Assembly: GCA_033807775.1 (NCBI GenBank)
Contig: CM066315.1
Location: forward strand, 60,170,820-60,234,819
DNA from: Saussurea involucrata
Taxonomy: Eukaryota > Streptophyta > Magnoliopsida > Asterales > Asteraceae
Direction of reading: 5' to 3'
Length of the DNA: 64,000 bases
Shown: positions 1 through 10,999 of the stretch, piece by piece
Layout: the number at the start of each line of letters is the position of its first letter
Numbering within the stretch: the stretch's first letter is position 1
The notes under the pieces: model-generated
Database searches by the model: none
What the model saw: only the letters and a program-made list of their open reading frames with translations
What the model was told of the DNA's origin: nothing
Position numbers and translations under genes: made by a program

Positions 1-92
1 GAACACTGAGAGGATGAAGTATCAGCGACTGAGGATACGAAAGTTCCAAATAAGAGCATGGAACGATCAGTGGTTGGTTCTAGAGTATCAGG

Positions 93-748
93 TAGGGGTG
101 AGCAAACGGACGGGTCGGACGGGTCGAGGCCCAAAACACCGAACCCGATCAGATATCGGGGTGGGGTATGGCCATCCGACAACCGTCCGATAAGCAGATC
201 GGATTTTTGGGTTCGGGGCGATCGGATTCGGTTTCGGATCGGTCGGGTAGTCGGGTTTGGGCCTGAAAAGTCCAGCCTAATTTTTTGGCCCAATTTGAAC
301 TGGTTCTTGGGCTTTTTTAGGGAATACAGCAAAAAAAAATACAAAACTGGGTCAAAAGATATTTAGCAAAACCGAGCTGCGTGAGCACAAGATTTTGGAG
401 CTGCATTCGTGTCCGCAGGTCGCGCTCACACACAAGTTCGACGATTTTAGCTTACGAAATCGTCAATCGGCACCCCCCCCCCCCTGCGCGCGGGTAGGAA
501 CTAGAGTAAAACCAATCGAGGAGCTTGTCAACTCCTCACACTTCTTTGGTTATAAACCAAAGAAAGTTTACTCTCTCTTCCTATGTGGGACACCTTCCTA
601 CACCCAACTTGGTTTTTGCTAATTTCATCCAATTACTCAACTTTGAGTATCGATATCTCATTCACACATACTCCGTTTTGGACGCATTATATATCGTTTC
701 GAAGCTCTCATATCGAAGAACATAAACCCACTAAGAGTTAATTATATA

Positions 749-803
<55 letters not shown>

Positions 804-1076
804 TGTGTCCAAAGTTTAGTAAAAACCATATTTTTACTAAAAAATTCCAACAAGAAAGTTATATACTTATTTTAAATTTAGTAAAAAAAATTAATTTTTT
901 TAAAAAGTTCGGATAATCGGGTCGGATCGGGTGGGAAAACCCAAACCCAACCCGATCTTTAAAAGGCAATCGGATATTCGGGTTCGGGGGTTCGGGTATC
1001 GGATATTTCGGGTTCGGGGATTTGGTGCATTTTTCGGGTCGGGTTCTTCGGGTCGGTCGGGTTTTGCTCACCCCTA
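93..1076. mobile_element. hAT-type MITE with 8-bp target duplication
   Basis: The ends are perfect 14-bp inverted repeats (TAGGGGTGAGCAAA and its complement). They are flanked by 8-bp duplications, GTATCAGG (85-92) and GTATCAGC (1077-1084), with one mismatch. An 8-bp duplication plus TAGGGGTG ends indicates the hAT superfamily. Both arms consist of degenerate GGGTCGG/CCGACCC-like simple repeats. The centre is AT-rich and has a CA/TA microsatellite. There is no transposase, so the element is non-autonomous. The small ORFs inside are by-products of the repeats. Confidence 0.85.
749..797. repeat. (CA)n(TA)n microsatellite
   Basis: A compound dinucleotide tract inside the hAT MITE: a CA run passes directly into a TA run. 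It is likely length-variable. Confidence 0.95.
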
Positions 1077-1881
1077 GTATCAGCTTTGTAACCAAGACCA
1101 CGTTTATCACTCAGGGGAATCTGAGACTTAATTATCTCAGTGATCTTTGTTGAGGAATTATACCATCCATCAACAGTAGTCTTTTCAGCTTTTAATGCAG
1201 CGATAGCTTCTTCGCGCTCGATTTTGACTAGCTGATTTAGGTGAACTTGATCTTTAAAATCTTCTTCAATTTTAGAAAGATTTTCTATTTGAAGGTGACA
1301 ATTTTTAAGTTGTTCAACGAGATCAAGGTTTTGATTTTCAATAACAGTTTTGCCATTCATGGCTTCATATAAACTTCTAGTCAAGAGATCGATTTTACGA
1401 AGACTATCAGCTTCATCAATATTTGCAATATTGGTAAAGAAAGAAGGTGATACCTGAGTAGCAGAGGTTGAAGTAGAGGGAATGTCTGAACTTTCTTCCT
1501 CATCTTCAAGTTTGGCCATAAGACAGAGATTGGCTTCATCATCTTCAGAGTCAGATGATTCTTCTTCATCAGAGTTAGCCCAATCATAGTCAGCCATCAG
1601 GCCTTTGCCTTTCTTCTTAAAGCTTTTCAGCTTTGCATCTTCTTCTTTCAACTTTTGATACATGTCATCTCTACACCTGAGGTTAGAGGATTCTTTAGGA
1701 AAAGTTGAGTTTATCATCCTATCGTTCCATAGATTTAAACTATCTTTGGAGAATTTAGGGGATTTTGCAAGAGAACCGTTGTCAATATAGTTTGTGTTTG
1801 TGTTGGTAGCCATTTTAAGAAATAGCTAGGAAGAGAAATCTTAGTATAGATCAGATCTTGTTTATGAGATTAAACAAATCT

Positions 1882-1893
1882 GCTCTGATACCA
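1882..1893 (-). other. Copia primer-binding site (initiator tRNA-Met)
   Basis: On the minus strand this reads TGGTATCAGAGC, the standard plant LTR-retrotransposon primer site complementary to the 3' end of initiator tRNA-Met. It lies two bases inside the LTR end at 1896 and just upstream of the gag start at 1813, which fixes the element's orientation as minus. Confidence 0.9.
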
Positions 1894-1895
1894 CT

Positions 1896-2100
1896 TGTTG
1901 GTCCCGAAGGGCTATACAAGTTTGTAAAAGGGGGGTTGAATACAAACACACGTTTTTACTTTTCTAAATTGTTTATTGATAAATCATTAACAATTTACAG
2001 CTTGTTGCGGAACAAGATAAGGAATAAATCCTTTGTCAGTTTGATAGTTATATTCTATCTGTAATTAGGTTCCTGATTTGGGTTCTTGACAAGAAGTGAA
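1896..2100 (-). repeat. Truncated 5' LTR (R-U5 part) of the copia element
   Basis: The inner LTR end (TGTTGGTCCC on the plus strand, terminal CA on the minus strand) abuts the primer-binding site. About 200 bases look like R/U5, with AATAAA-like sequence. The U3 part cannot be found. By about 2130 the sequence matches a different LTR family (see 2130-4480), so the copia LTR is truncated. The exact breakpoint between about 2060 and 2135 is uncertain. Confidence 0.55.
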
Positions 2101-2129
2101 GTTAATTTGGATCTTTGATTTTGGGTTAT

Positions 2130-4480
2130 CGACTTTGAATTCAATCCAGGTGAGTTCATTCTTACTAAAATGTATGTTTTTACATTTCAAAAATGATTAG
2201 ATAAACTGGAATTGATTTTATTGAATCTATGTACATGTTAAAAGTATTGGTACATGTGAATTAAAGAACATGGTAGGAATTTAAGTAATCTGGAAATCGC
2301 ACGAACTCGGAAGATGATTTTTCCGGTACTTTCGGATTTGGGTAGCGGATTCCGGATTTGGGTAGCGGATTCCGGATCTGGGTAGCGGATTCCGGATCTG
2401 GGTACCAGATTCCGAATATTTCGATGTCCGGATGATTTCCGGATTCCGGATGGTGTCCCGGATTGAATTACCGGATTATGATTTCCGGAAGGTTCCGGAT
2501 TTAGAGTCCGGATACTATTCCGGATGTTACCGGAAATCTTGGAATCCGGATTTCTTTTGGGGTTTGAATTACGGATTAGTTACTGGATAGGTTGTTCCGG
2601 ATAACTTGATGTATAAGATTTTTTCAGGATTAAGTGTTTTCCGATTATGAAAAGGATCTTAATCATTTAACCTACGAACATGATTGTAAGTCAATTTAGA
2701 GTATGATATGAGACGTTATGTGTTTGAGTTAATATGCACGTATGCTAGTAAGTGTAATGGATCCATAGGCACTGATATTAATTGAAAATGTGGAATAGGC
2801 ATAAAGTAAATTGTAATTCCCGTTGACGTGAAATGAGGAATAGGCATAAAGTAAATTGTAATTCCCATTTTGTATTGTGACGAGAAATGAGGAATAGGCA
2901 TAAGGTAAATTGTAATTTCCATTTCGTATTGTGACGAGAAATCTTGGAATAGGCGTGAGTTAATCGTACTTCCTGGTTTCTATGGGAAGATAAGAGATAG
3001 ACATGAGTTTAATTGTAATCTCTACTTCCACTCCAAGAAATAGGCATAAAGTAAATTGTAATTTCTTGGACATGAGCAACGATCTAGAATCTGTGATGAT
3101 TCATAGTAGGCTCTCGAACGTGATGATATGACTTACGTAGTGTTAGTCATATTCATGGAATCGGGTATGTTCCCGTCATCGAAAGATGTTTATGGTACGG
3201 TAGGAATGGTGGCAAATCAGGTTTGTTTATATGTGTTAGCTTCAATCTTCCTAATCATAGAAGTATTTAGAAGTAGTGAAAAATAGGCTAAGTGAAGAAA
3301 GCCTCTTACAGAGGCTCTGCCGGACTTACCGAGGGCTCAAGATCAAGAATCTACAGAAGCTAAAGAGGCGCGCTACAGAAGCTCTGTCATACGCGCAAAG
3401 AAGACCAATATCTCAGATTATAGGAAAGACTGCTCCACAGAGGACCAGACCGCAGAACCTCTGTAACTTATTACAGAGCCTCTGTGGTCCTCACTGAAAG
3501 ACTTGAAGATATTTATAATATCTTGCTACTGTTACAGGACCCGTTCATCAACTTGCATGGTAGCATGCCCTGTCCAACGTCGACGTGTCAAACTCTGATT
3601 GGACTCAATAGGGCTTAGTACATAATAGACGCCTGATGCATTAAATGCAATACAACACGTCTTACTGTTCATGCCGTTCTTGCAACTGTTCACGACATCC
3701 GTTCAACTATTCATCAGTACCGTCTGAATAGTAGCATATGCTTTATGGTCCCCTTTAGAGTAGTATATAAGGAAGACTCATGTTGAGTTCTTCCTTATCA
3801 ATAACATATAAATCGACCATCATAAGAACACAAAAAGCTTATTCACCTTAAGAGTCATATCTATTTTGAAGCTTTTCTTACTCATTGTTCTTAAATCTGT
3901 TCTTAATATATATTCAGTAAACTTTGAAATATTATTTCCTGTTCATTGTTTATTTATATTTTGGTCTAAATCTATCAAACTTATCTGTTAGTTCTTCAAA
4001 TACGCTTCCGCATCAAACATTAACTTGAACTAATAGATCTGATAATCTTGTTTAAAGCAAAACGGGAACCAACAATATGCTTTGCTTACATTTGGTTTCA
4101 AAGCTTATAAAGTGTTAATTTGGAAAATTTGGATGTTCTCACTAGGCGTAAGCCTAATCTTTTCAAATTAACTTTTCTTACAAGGTAATAGCTCGGGAAG
4201 GGATATACAGGGATGAGTGTCGAGAAGTTCTAGAGCTATGTTTTTTTTGGGTGATGTAATGGAGAAGTTAGGGAAAGCATTGATGTTTTGGAGATTTATA
4301 GACAACCCTTATAATCTGATCGTGCACGTTGTGGATTAGATTAGTAGGTTGTTTATAATAGTTGGATGTATATACGAACCTTGTTATGACTTCTCCATTT
4401 ATGTATAAAATATTTGGAAGTAGTTGTCTTGGACCTTATAAAATTAAGGTTTAAATTTGTTGTGATTTTTGGATGTTTCA
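2130..4480 (-). repeat. Remnant of a TGTAACACCC-type LTR, related to 48461-50900
   Basis: Read on the minus strand, this stretch aligns by eye with the solo LTR at 48461-50900. Shared features are the start (diverged from TGTAACACCC) near 4480, the segment around GCCTAGTGAGAACATCCAA, the segment around GATGACGGGAACATACCCGA, and the tandem GAATAGG-containing units at about 2790-3065. Divergence is considerable. The copy lacks its distal part near 2130, where the copia LTR begins, and it is split by the solo LTR at 3234-4074. A second tandem array of roughly 19-base units (GGATTCCGGATCTGGGTAGC-like) lies at about 2326-2420. Confidence 0.65.
3234..4074 (+). mobile_element. Solo LTR with ATATG target duplication
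   Basis: An 841-bp unit begins TGTTAGCTTC and ends GGAACCAACA. It is flanked by identical 5-bp duplications ATATG at 3229-3233 and 4075-4079. A TATA-like TATATAA at 3764-3770 followed by an AATATATA-rich segment sets plus orientation (U3 about 3234-3790, then R/U5). No primer site, coding sequence or second LTR is adjacent, so it is a solo LTR left by recombination. It interrupts the older LTR remnant described at 2130-4480; removing it restores the match to 48461-50900. Confidence 0.85.
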
Positions 4481-5689
4481 CTTTTATAAGAAGAGAAACT
4501 AACTATATAGCCTGAAGCAAAATCAGGAAATTTAGATATTTTTTTATGAAGATGATTAATCAATAGATTGATCGATCGATCGGTCTTTATATACCGAAGA
4601 TGATAATCGAATTGTAGATAGCGACGGGGATGCATAGGGGGGCCTTCCTAACGCTCTCTCTTCCTTAATCGAGCATTTATAGTTGCCATCAGGATCGTGG
4701 GGAGTTGGGGAAGCAGGAACGTGGAGGTTGAAGGAGAAAATCAGGGCGTGAGGGGGTTGAACGGGATCTCTTGATTCTGTTGGAACTCTCATGATTTTGA
4801 TTTCTTGCGGTTGTCAAAGAGATTGAGAGGGAGGCGAGTGGGGAGAGAAATCAGGGTCGAGACGTGGTGGAGGGGAGAGAAATCAGGTTGGGATAATAGA
4901 GGCGTCTAAGTAACCGTTATCTAATGAATTTGAATGGCCCAGATTAAAAGTTAGATGAATTTAAACGGCCTAGATCGAGTCTAAAAACGGTTGACTCGTC
5001 TAGGTCAATAGTATATATAATTTACATATTTTTTTAAATTAAATGTTTGTTTTATTATTATTTATACTTAGAAAATTAAAAAATATGTACATCAAAGAAA
5101 TGGCATTTTTGTTAATTTCCAATATTCTATTTCAATTCCTTTTGTAAACCAAACATACAAATTCCAATTCATTTAACAAATTACATTCCATTTCATGCCA
5201 ACCAAACATTTGGTCAAACCTGATAACATTCCATCCAATTTGTTCTACACATTCCATTCCTCCGGAAATCGTTCTGCGAACCAAACGACCCCTTAATTTT
5301 CTTCGTTCAACTTAAGAGTTCAAGAAATCATCACCAACCAAACCATTCATTTTCTAGGATACGACTACCGACAAAATAATGAAATAAAATGAGAAACAAA
5401 CTAAGTTTAGTGTGGAGCTTCTAACACAAACTTGCGATGAAATACTTGGTGTAATAATGGAACATAATTTGCCGTGAATGCTACATTGGCTTTTTTGTCC
5501 TTACTTTTATCGTATTAGGAGCTTCTACATTTGGGATTGTTTATGGCATTGTCCCCTCACATATGATTTACGTGCCTTACCCCTCCCAATTAATGGCCTC
5601 TAAATCTGGTTTCATTTTGTAGTGGTTGAAAATCAACCGAATAAGATGGGTAACAAATATGGCAGAGATGGGGCATTTTGTTGAGGTCG
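4481..5689. other. Intergenic DNA with a MITE-like end, no gene
   Basis: No credible coding sequence was found. From about 5090 to 5295 the sequence is rich in ATTCCATTCC-type motifs and ends in CCAAACGACCCCTTA, which looks like the right end of a MITE; its left end was not found. The last five bases (GCCTG, 5690-5694) are the target duplication of the next element. Confidence 0.4.
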
Positions 5690-5694
5690 GCCTG

Positions 5695-7631
5695 TGTAAC
5701 GTCCCAAAAATTTCAAAAAAATTGAACTTTTAAAAATAATCATTTAATTGCATAAGACACCATTAATAATCCAATTAACTGTTTCGTTTGCAAATTTAAA
5801 TAATAAACGTTCTCATTAAAACTAAACAGCGGAATTAAATTGTTTTTAAGTATAAATTAAATCTCATGACTGCAAAGATCCCTTCGTACGCGCCAGTGTG
5901 TACCGTCACGCCTTGGAGCCACTAGTACCTGAAACCACAGTTTATAGGGAAAGGGTAAGCACGAAGCTTAGTGAATTCAACACCACATACAACACAATTA
6001 TATAACACTACCCCTAAAACAGGAAGATACACATAACCAAGCATGCAAGTCTAAGAACGCATCCTAAACAAGCATACTCACACCAACCCACCTAAACAAG
6101 CATTCATCGGTCTCCCCGATGACACACGATAACCGTGCACGTATCCCTCGGTCCCACCGAGTTCCTACGCCACTCGTGTACACAATCCTCGGTCCCACCG
6201 AGTCCTCGGTCCCACCGAGTTTACACGACACCCAAGGTCCATACTAGACACAACACTATCTAGTACCACACAACAAGTAATACCACTTAGCACACGCGAG
6301 CTACAATAATGTAAATATAACCATAGTTCTACGTAGTGAGTGAACTCACCTCAAAAGCGATGTAGAAATCTCGAACGATCACACGATCTAGCCAACTCCA
6401 AAATCACTTCTCGACACCTAAATAAGTACTATAAAGTGTCAACTCGAAGCCCGGGATCCTTAATTATAAATATAAGATTAAACGGGTGATATTTCGCCTT
6501 TTCGGCCTAAACTGCAGGTCTGTTCGGGACCTGCTTAGCCCCTTCTAGACCCACAATTCTAGAGATCACTTTTCACCAATAGATAGGTCTAGGTCTTAGC
6601 TTTCCAGGGACATATTATACGCGTTCTAACGATTTTCCTACGATTTTATATGATTTTTCTAAAGCTGAAACGTCATTCCGGCAGATTCGGACCTGCTGTA
6701 AAAATGGCTATTTTTCACTTAGCTAGAGACCGAACCAGGCTTTCGCCGAAACACGAAAAATGTGCCCGACACAGAATGTGAACCGTGGGCACCAGATTCG
6801 TCTCAAACCGAGTTACGACGGAAAAGTTAAGAGCGAAATAAAAACTGGGCAGAACCATATAGTTTACATAAAATCATAACGATGGTTTCCGGTTTGCCGC
6901 TAGCGGGTTAGGGTTTAGACCTAGCGGTTTTTGGGTTCCGCCAGAGGATGGTACTAGGGTTTTGCCGCGGCCTCCACCCACTGCCACCTCCGGCAGTGGG
7001 TCACGGCGGCGGCGGCGACGGCGCTCCGGCAATGGCTGCAACCGCGCACCACCCTACGTACACCTCACCATCCCTAACGCACACACACACCTACCTCCTA
7101 CCGACCAGAGTAACCACCACACGAGGGGGACCACGGCGGCCACCGCCGGCAGCGGCCAAGGCCGCCTGCGGCGGCGGCGGCGGTGACCGGAAAACTCCGA
7201 CGACGGCAAAAAGGAAAACAACGAGAGGAGATGACTTACCTTAACTCGACTTTCTCCCTTTCTTTGACTGAACACAACAACGGCAGCGGCGGGGAGGGAC
7301 TCTTCCGGTGGCGACGGCGGCAAAAGAAAAGGGGCAAGATGGTGATCGGCGGCAAAGGGGGAGAAAGAAGGGATTAGGGTTGAGAGTATTATGTGTGTCG
7401 CAAGGCAATGAGGAAGAAAGAAAAGAGGAGGGTTCGGCCCTCCCCCTTGCATGGGCCGAATCATGCTAAATTTTTGCCAAAAATCCACATTTAGCCCCTC
7501 GACAACCCTACTATAACAATTAACACCCAAATCCTAAAAACTCTAACGCTAGACTAATGGTGTTACCGAGGAAAGCAAATAATTAAATAAATAAAATAGG
7601 AATAAAACCATACCGGAACACGGGCTTTACA
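5695..7631 (-). repeat. 3' LTR of the gypsy element
   Basis: Bounded by TGTAACGTCC and GGGCTTTACA (plus-strand reading). Relative to the other LTR it carries one extra CTCGGTCCCACCGAG hairpin unit near 6205-6219 and lacks about 26 bases near 7566. It is unusually GC-rich and CGG-repeat-rich between about 6960 and 7350. ORFs there (for example 7054-7530) recur in the other LTR and show no recognisable domain. Confidence 0.92.
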
Positions 7632-7645
7632 ACTCTCCCCCGCTT
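7632..7645 (-). other. Polypurine tract of the gypsy element
   Basis: On the minus strand AGCGGGGGAGAGT lies immediately upstream of the 3' LTR start TGTAAAGCCC. This is the expected position and composition for the plus-strand primer of reverse transcription. Confidence 0.8.
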
Positions 7646-7648
7646 GGC

Positions 7649-8719
7649 TCAGACTTCGTCCTCGAAGTCTTGGTCGGCGAAAAGCTCGGGGTAGTTCTCG
7701 CGCATCTCGATTTCGGGCTCCCACGTCCATTCTGAACCCTTCCGGTGCTGCCACTGGACTTTCACCAATCCAATGACTTTGTTTCGCAGAGTCTTCTCCT
7801 TCCTCCCGGCAATGGCTATTGGTTTCTCTACGTAGTTGAGCCGCTCGTCAATCTGAATATCTTCAAGGGAAATCACTGCCGACTCATCCACCACACACTT
7901 CCTCAGCTGGGAGACATGGAAGGTGTTGTGAATCAAGCTCAACTCATCCGGTAATTCTAAACGATAAGCTACCTTCCCCACGCGCGCAATGACCTTGTAA
8001 GGTCCAATGTAACGGGGTCCTAGCTTTCCCCTCTTGCGGAACCGAATCACCCCTTTCCAGGGTGACACCTTCAGAAGAACATAATCCCCGGCCTGAAATT
8101 CTAAATTTGACCGCCTCTTGTCAACGTAGCTCTTCTGACGGCTCTGCGCAGTCACCAACCGATCCCGTACCATCTGGATCATTTCAGTCGTCTTCAACAC
8201 TACATCAGTGCTCCCCAACACTCGGTGACCAACCTCGCCCCAGCAAATGGGCGTCCGACACTTCTTGCCATATAACACCTCGTAAGGTGGCCTGCCGATG
8301 CTGGAATGATAGCTGTTATTGTAGGAGAACTCAGCTAACGGAAGATACTGATCCCAACTACCCCCAAAGTCAATAACACAAGCCCGCAGCATGTCCTCGA
8401 GTGTCTGAATGGTACGCTCACTTTGCCCGTCAGTCTGAGGATGAAAAGTTGTGCTGAAATGCAATCGTGTACCCATCTCACTCTGAAACTTCTCCCAAAA
8501 CCGGGAGGTAGTATCCCGATCCGAGACAATCGAGACTGGCACCCCGTGCCTAGTCACAATCTTCCGAATGAAAATCTCCGCGAGCTTCTCCGCTGAGGAA
8601 CTCTCTCTGATAGCCAAGAAGTGAGTGCTCTTAGTCAGACGGTCCACAATTACCCAGATAGCATCATTCCCCCGCGAAGTCCTGGGGAGTTTAGTGATGA
8701 AATCCATCGTAATCTGCTC
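7649..8719 (-). CDS. Gypsy pol, C-terminal part: integrase core and chromodomain
   Basis: This is the downstream half of pol, in the same frame as 8720-10999 but separated by one UAG. It opens with the Met-Asp-Phe-Ile segment that bears the first integrase aspartate; the first Met is at 8707. The second Asp lies in Ser-Asp-Arg-Asp and the catalytic Glu in Gln-Thr-Leu-Glu-Asp. The Asp-Arg-Asp loop is two residues shorter than I expect for this family, which might impair it. After a GPY/F-type segment (Gly-Pro-Tyr), the C-terminus holds a chromodomain (Val-Gln-Trp ... Trp-Thr-Trp-Glu-Pro-Glu), known to guide chromovirus integration to chromatin. The reading frame is otherwise open over 357 codons. 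Confidence 0.9.
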   Translation of the reverse strand, partial: EQITMDFITKLPRTSRGNDAIWVIVDRLTKSTHFLAIRESSSAEKLAEIFIRKIVTRHGVPVSIVSDRDTTSRFWEKFQSEMGTRLHFSTTFHPQTDGQSERTIQTLEDMLRACVIDFGGSWDQYLPLAEFSYNNSYHSSIGRPPYEVLYGKKCRTPICWGEVGHRVLGSTDVVLKTTEMIQMVRDRLVTAQSRQKSYVDKRRSNLEFQAGDYVLLKVSPWKGVIRFRKRGKLGPRYIGPYKVIARVGKVAYRLELPDELSLIHNTFHVSQLRKCVVDESAVISLEDIQIDERLNYVEKPIAIAGRKEKTLRNKVIGLVKVQWQHRKGSEWTWEPEIEMRENYPELFADQDFEDEV

Positions 8720-10999
8720 CTATTTCCACACCGGAATCTCCAAAGGCTGTAACTTCCCATGCGGTCGTTGATGTTCCGCCTTGACCTTCCGACAGGTCAT
8801 GCATACCTCTACACATTTGGCGACATCCCGCTTCATGTCGGGCCACCAATAATCCTCCCGCAAGTCTCGGTACATCTTGGTAGCTCCCGGATGAATCGAA
8901 AACTTGGACTTGTGCGCCACGTCCAACAGTATCTGTCGGTTCCCACCAGTAAATGGAACCCAGACCCTACCGTACCGAGTCCACAACCCCCGACTATCAC
9001 GGATAAAGTTTGGGATTTCTCCCGTAACCCTCTCATGTTTGGCATTTTCCTCCAAAACTGCCACCTCCTGAGCACTACCTATCGACTCGAGAAGAGGTGC
9101 AACCACTGTCAATCGTTGACACAACCCTCTCAGTGGTTCACTAACCGGATGTCGACTAAGTGCGTCCGTGACCACATTCGTTTTACCCGGGTGGTAAAGT
9201 ATCTCGCAATCATAATCTTTGACCACATCGAGCCATCTTCTCTGACGCATATTGAGATTCTGCTGATCTATCAGGTACTTGAGGCTCTTATGGTCAGTGT
9301 AGATCGTACACTTGACGCCATATAGATAATGTCTCCAGATTTTGAGGGCAAACACCACTGCTCCCAACTCTAGGTCATGAGTCGGGTAGTTCGCCTCATG
9401 AGGCTTCAGCTGCCTCGAAGCGTAAGCTATAACCTTGTCGCGTTGCATAAGCACGGCACCCAAACCCTGGTGTGAAGCGTCACAGTACACCACCAAGTCC
9501 TCCATGCCCTCGGGCAAGGTTAACATCGGAGCCTCGCATAACCGTCTGCGTAGCTCCTCGAAGGCCCTCTGCTGCTCCTCACCCCAGCTGAAAGCCGCAG
9601 ATTTCTTTGTCAATCGGGTCATAGGCAACGCGATCTTGGAGAAATCTTGGATAAATCTCCGATAGTACCCCGCCAACCCTAGAAAACTCCGTACCTCGGT
9701 GGGAGTTTTCGGCACTTCCCACCGCATCACCGCTGAAACCTTGGCCGGATCGACCATAATACCACTCTGATTCACGACATGTCCTAGGAATTGGACCTCT
9801 CGTAACCAGAATTCGTACTTGGAGAACTTAGCATAAAGCTTCTCCTGCCTCAAAACATCTAAAACCTCTCGCAAATGCATCTCGTGCTCTTCCTTTGTCT
9901 TCGAATATACGAGAATATCGTCAATGAACACAATCACCGACCGGTCCAACATCGTGCTACATACCCGGTTCATGAGGTCCATGAACGCTGCTGGTGCATT
10001 GGTGAGCCCAAAAGGCATCACCACAAACTCATAATGGCCATAACGCGTGCGAAAGGCCGTCTTCTCCGTATCCTCACTCCTTACCCGCATCTGATGATAT
10101 CCCGACCTCAAATCAATCTTATAGAACCACGAGGCTCCCTGAAGCTGGTCGAACAGATCGTCAATCCTTGGCAGAGGATAGCTATTCTTCACCGTAAGCT
10201 TATTCAGCTCGCGGTAGTCTATACACATCCGTTGAGACCCGTCCTTCTTCTTCACAAACAAAATAGGGGCTCCCCACGGTGAACAACTCGGCTTAATGAA
10301 CTCCTTTTCGAGAAGTTCCTGCAACTGAGCGTACAGCTCTTTCATTTCCGGTGGAGCCAGGCGGTAAGGTGCCTTGGCCACCGAAGCAACACCCGGAATC
10401 AGACCAATCCGAAACTCTACCTGTCGCTCGGGAGGTATCCCCGGCAAATCATCGAGAAACACATCGGTAAACTCCCGTACGACTGGCACGTCTTCCGCAG
10501 TCTCCTTCCCTTCGTCAACTCGCGCGTCTATCACATATGCCAAGTATCCTTGCCCATTATGCTGTAAATACCTCTGAGCCCTCGCAGCTGAACATATCGC
10601 TGAATTCCGTCTAGGCGAGTCTCCCTGAACCAACAGTTCTCCCCCGCTTGGGGTTCGAACTCGCACTTGTTTGTGACGACAAACAATCTCCGCATCAAAC
10701 GTATCCATCCAATCCATGCCCACAATCACACATAGCTCACGCATAGCAATCGGAATCAGGTCGATGGGAAACCTCACCCCCGAGATTTCCAATGTGCATC
10801 CCCGATACACATCCGTAACCGTCAAGGTCCTGTCATCAGCAACCTTGACTACCAGAGGACACCCTAACCGTCCTACAACTCGGCCCAAACTCTCGCTAAA
10901 AGTGCGAGACACAAACGAATGAGTAGCCCCGCTATCAAACATCACTACCGCAGGCACCGAGTTTACTAGGAACGTACCTAACATGCAATTTAACAACAT
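8720..10999 (-). CDS. Gypsy pro-pol: protease, RT, RNase H, integrase zinc finger
   Basis: The domains in order are: aspartic protease (Asp-Ser-Gly-Ala near residue 22), reverse transcriptase (about 195-400; catalytic Phe-Ile-Asp-Asp-Ile-Leu near 362), RNase H (about 490-610; Tyr-Cys-Asp-Ala-Ser), and the integrase HHCC zinc finger (His-Pro-Gly...Cys-Met-Thr-Cys near 700-735). The ORF stops at a UAG (8720-8722) where relatives normally have Trp in Trp-Lys-Trp-Glu-Gln-Ile; the frame continues openly beyond. The nominal Met at 10999 lies in intron-like sequence; the true pol start is probably a fusion to gag (see 10978-11056). Confidence 0.92.
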   Translation of the reverse strand: MLLNCMLGTFLVNSVPAVVMFDSGATHSFVSRTFSESLGRVVGRLGCPLVVKVADDRTLTVTDVYRGCTLEISGVRFPIDLIPIAMRELCVIVGMDWMDTFDAEIVCRHKQVRVRTPSGGELLVQGDSPRRNSAICSAARAQRYLQHNGQGYLAYVIDARVDEGKETAEDVPVVREFTDVFLDDLPGIPPERQVEFRIGLIPGVASVAKAPYRLAPPEMKELYAQLQELLEKEFIKPSCSPWGAPILFVKKKDGSQRMCIDYRELNKLTVKNSYPLPRIDDLFDQLQGASWFYKIDLRSGYHQMRVRSEDTEKTAFRTRYGHYEFVVMPFGLTNAPAAFMDLMNRVCSTMLDRSVIVFIDDILVYSKTKEEHEMHLREVLDVLRQEKLYAKFSKYEFWLREVQFLGHVVNQSGIMVDPAKVSAVMRWEVPKTPTEVRSFLGLAGYYRRFIQDFSKIALPMTRLTKKSAAFSWGEEQQRAFEELRRRLCEAPMLTLPEGMEDLVVYCDASHQGLGAVLMQRDKVIAYASRQLKPHEANYPTHDLELGAVVFALKIWRHYLYGVKCTIYTDHKSLKYLIDQQNLNMRQRRWLDVVKDYDCEILYHPGKTNVVTDALSRHPVSEPLRGLCQRLTVVAPLLESIGSAQEVAVLEENAKHERVTGEIPNFIRDSRGLWTRYGRVWVPFTGGNRQILLDVAHKSKFSIHPGATKMYRDLREDYWWPDMKRDVAKCVEVCMTCRKVKAEHQRPHGKLQPLEIPVWK

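Larger units (their letters stand above)
1..1813 (-). pseudogene. Partial Ty1/copia gag (SIRE-like), interrupted by a MITE
   Basis: The minus-strand reading frame starts at 1813, about 70 bases after a primer-binding site. It runs through acidic, Ser/Asp/Glu-rich and Leu-Cys-Leu-Met-Ala segments and a long coiled coil to Gly-Leu-Gly-Tyr, a pattern typical of SIRE-type copia gag. At 1077 it is cut by a hAT MITE (93-1076). Beyond the MITE the same frame resumes at 1-84 (Leu-Glu-Pro-Thr-Thr-Asp...), so this was one ORF before insertion. The N-terminal UBN2-type capsid segment seems mostly missing: a lysine/phenylalanine-rich start passes directly into the lysine-rich segment before the acidic region. 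This suggests an internally deleted, non-autonomous copy. The remainder of the element lies beyond the left edge. Family placement is by recognition only. Confidence 0.7.

Noticed and set aside
1896..4074. A single 2.2-kb copia LTR with TGTTGG...CCAACA ends
   Set aside because: The 3234-4074 part has its own ATATG duplication and opposite promoter orientation, and the part between matches another LTR family.
7054..7530. Open frame of 158 codons on the minus strand, with a copy at 14404-14817
   Set aside because: Both lie at the same place in the two gypsy LTRs, are rich in CGG/CCG repeats and have no domain; chance frames in GC-rich LTR sequence.
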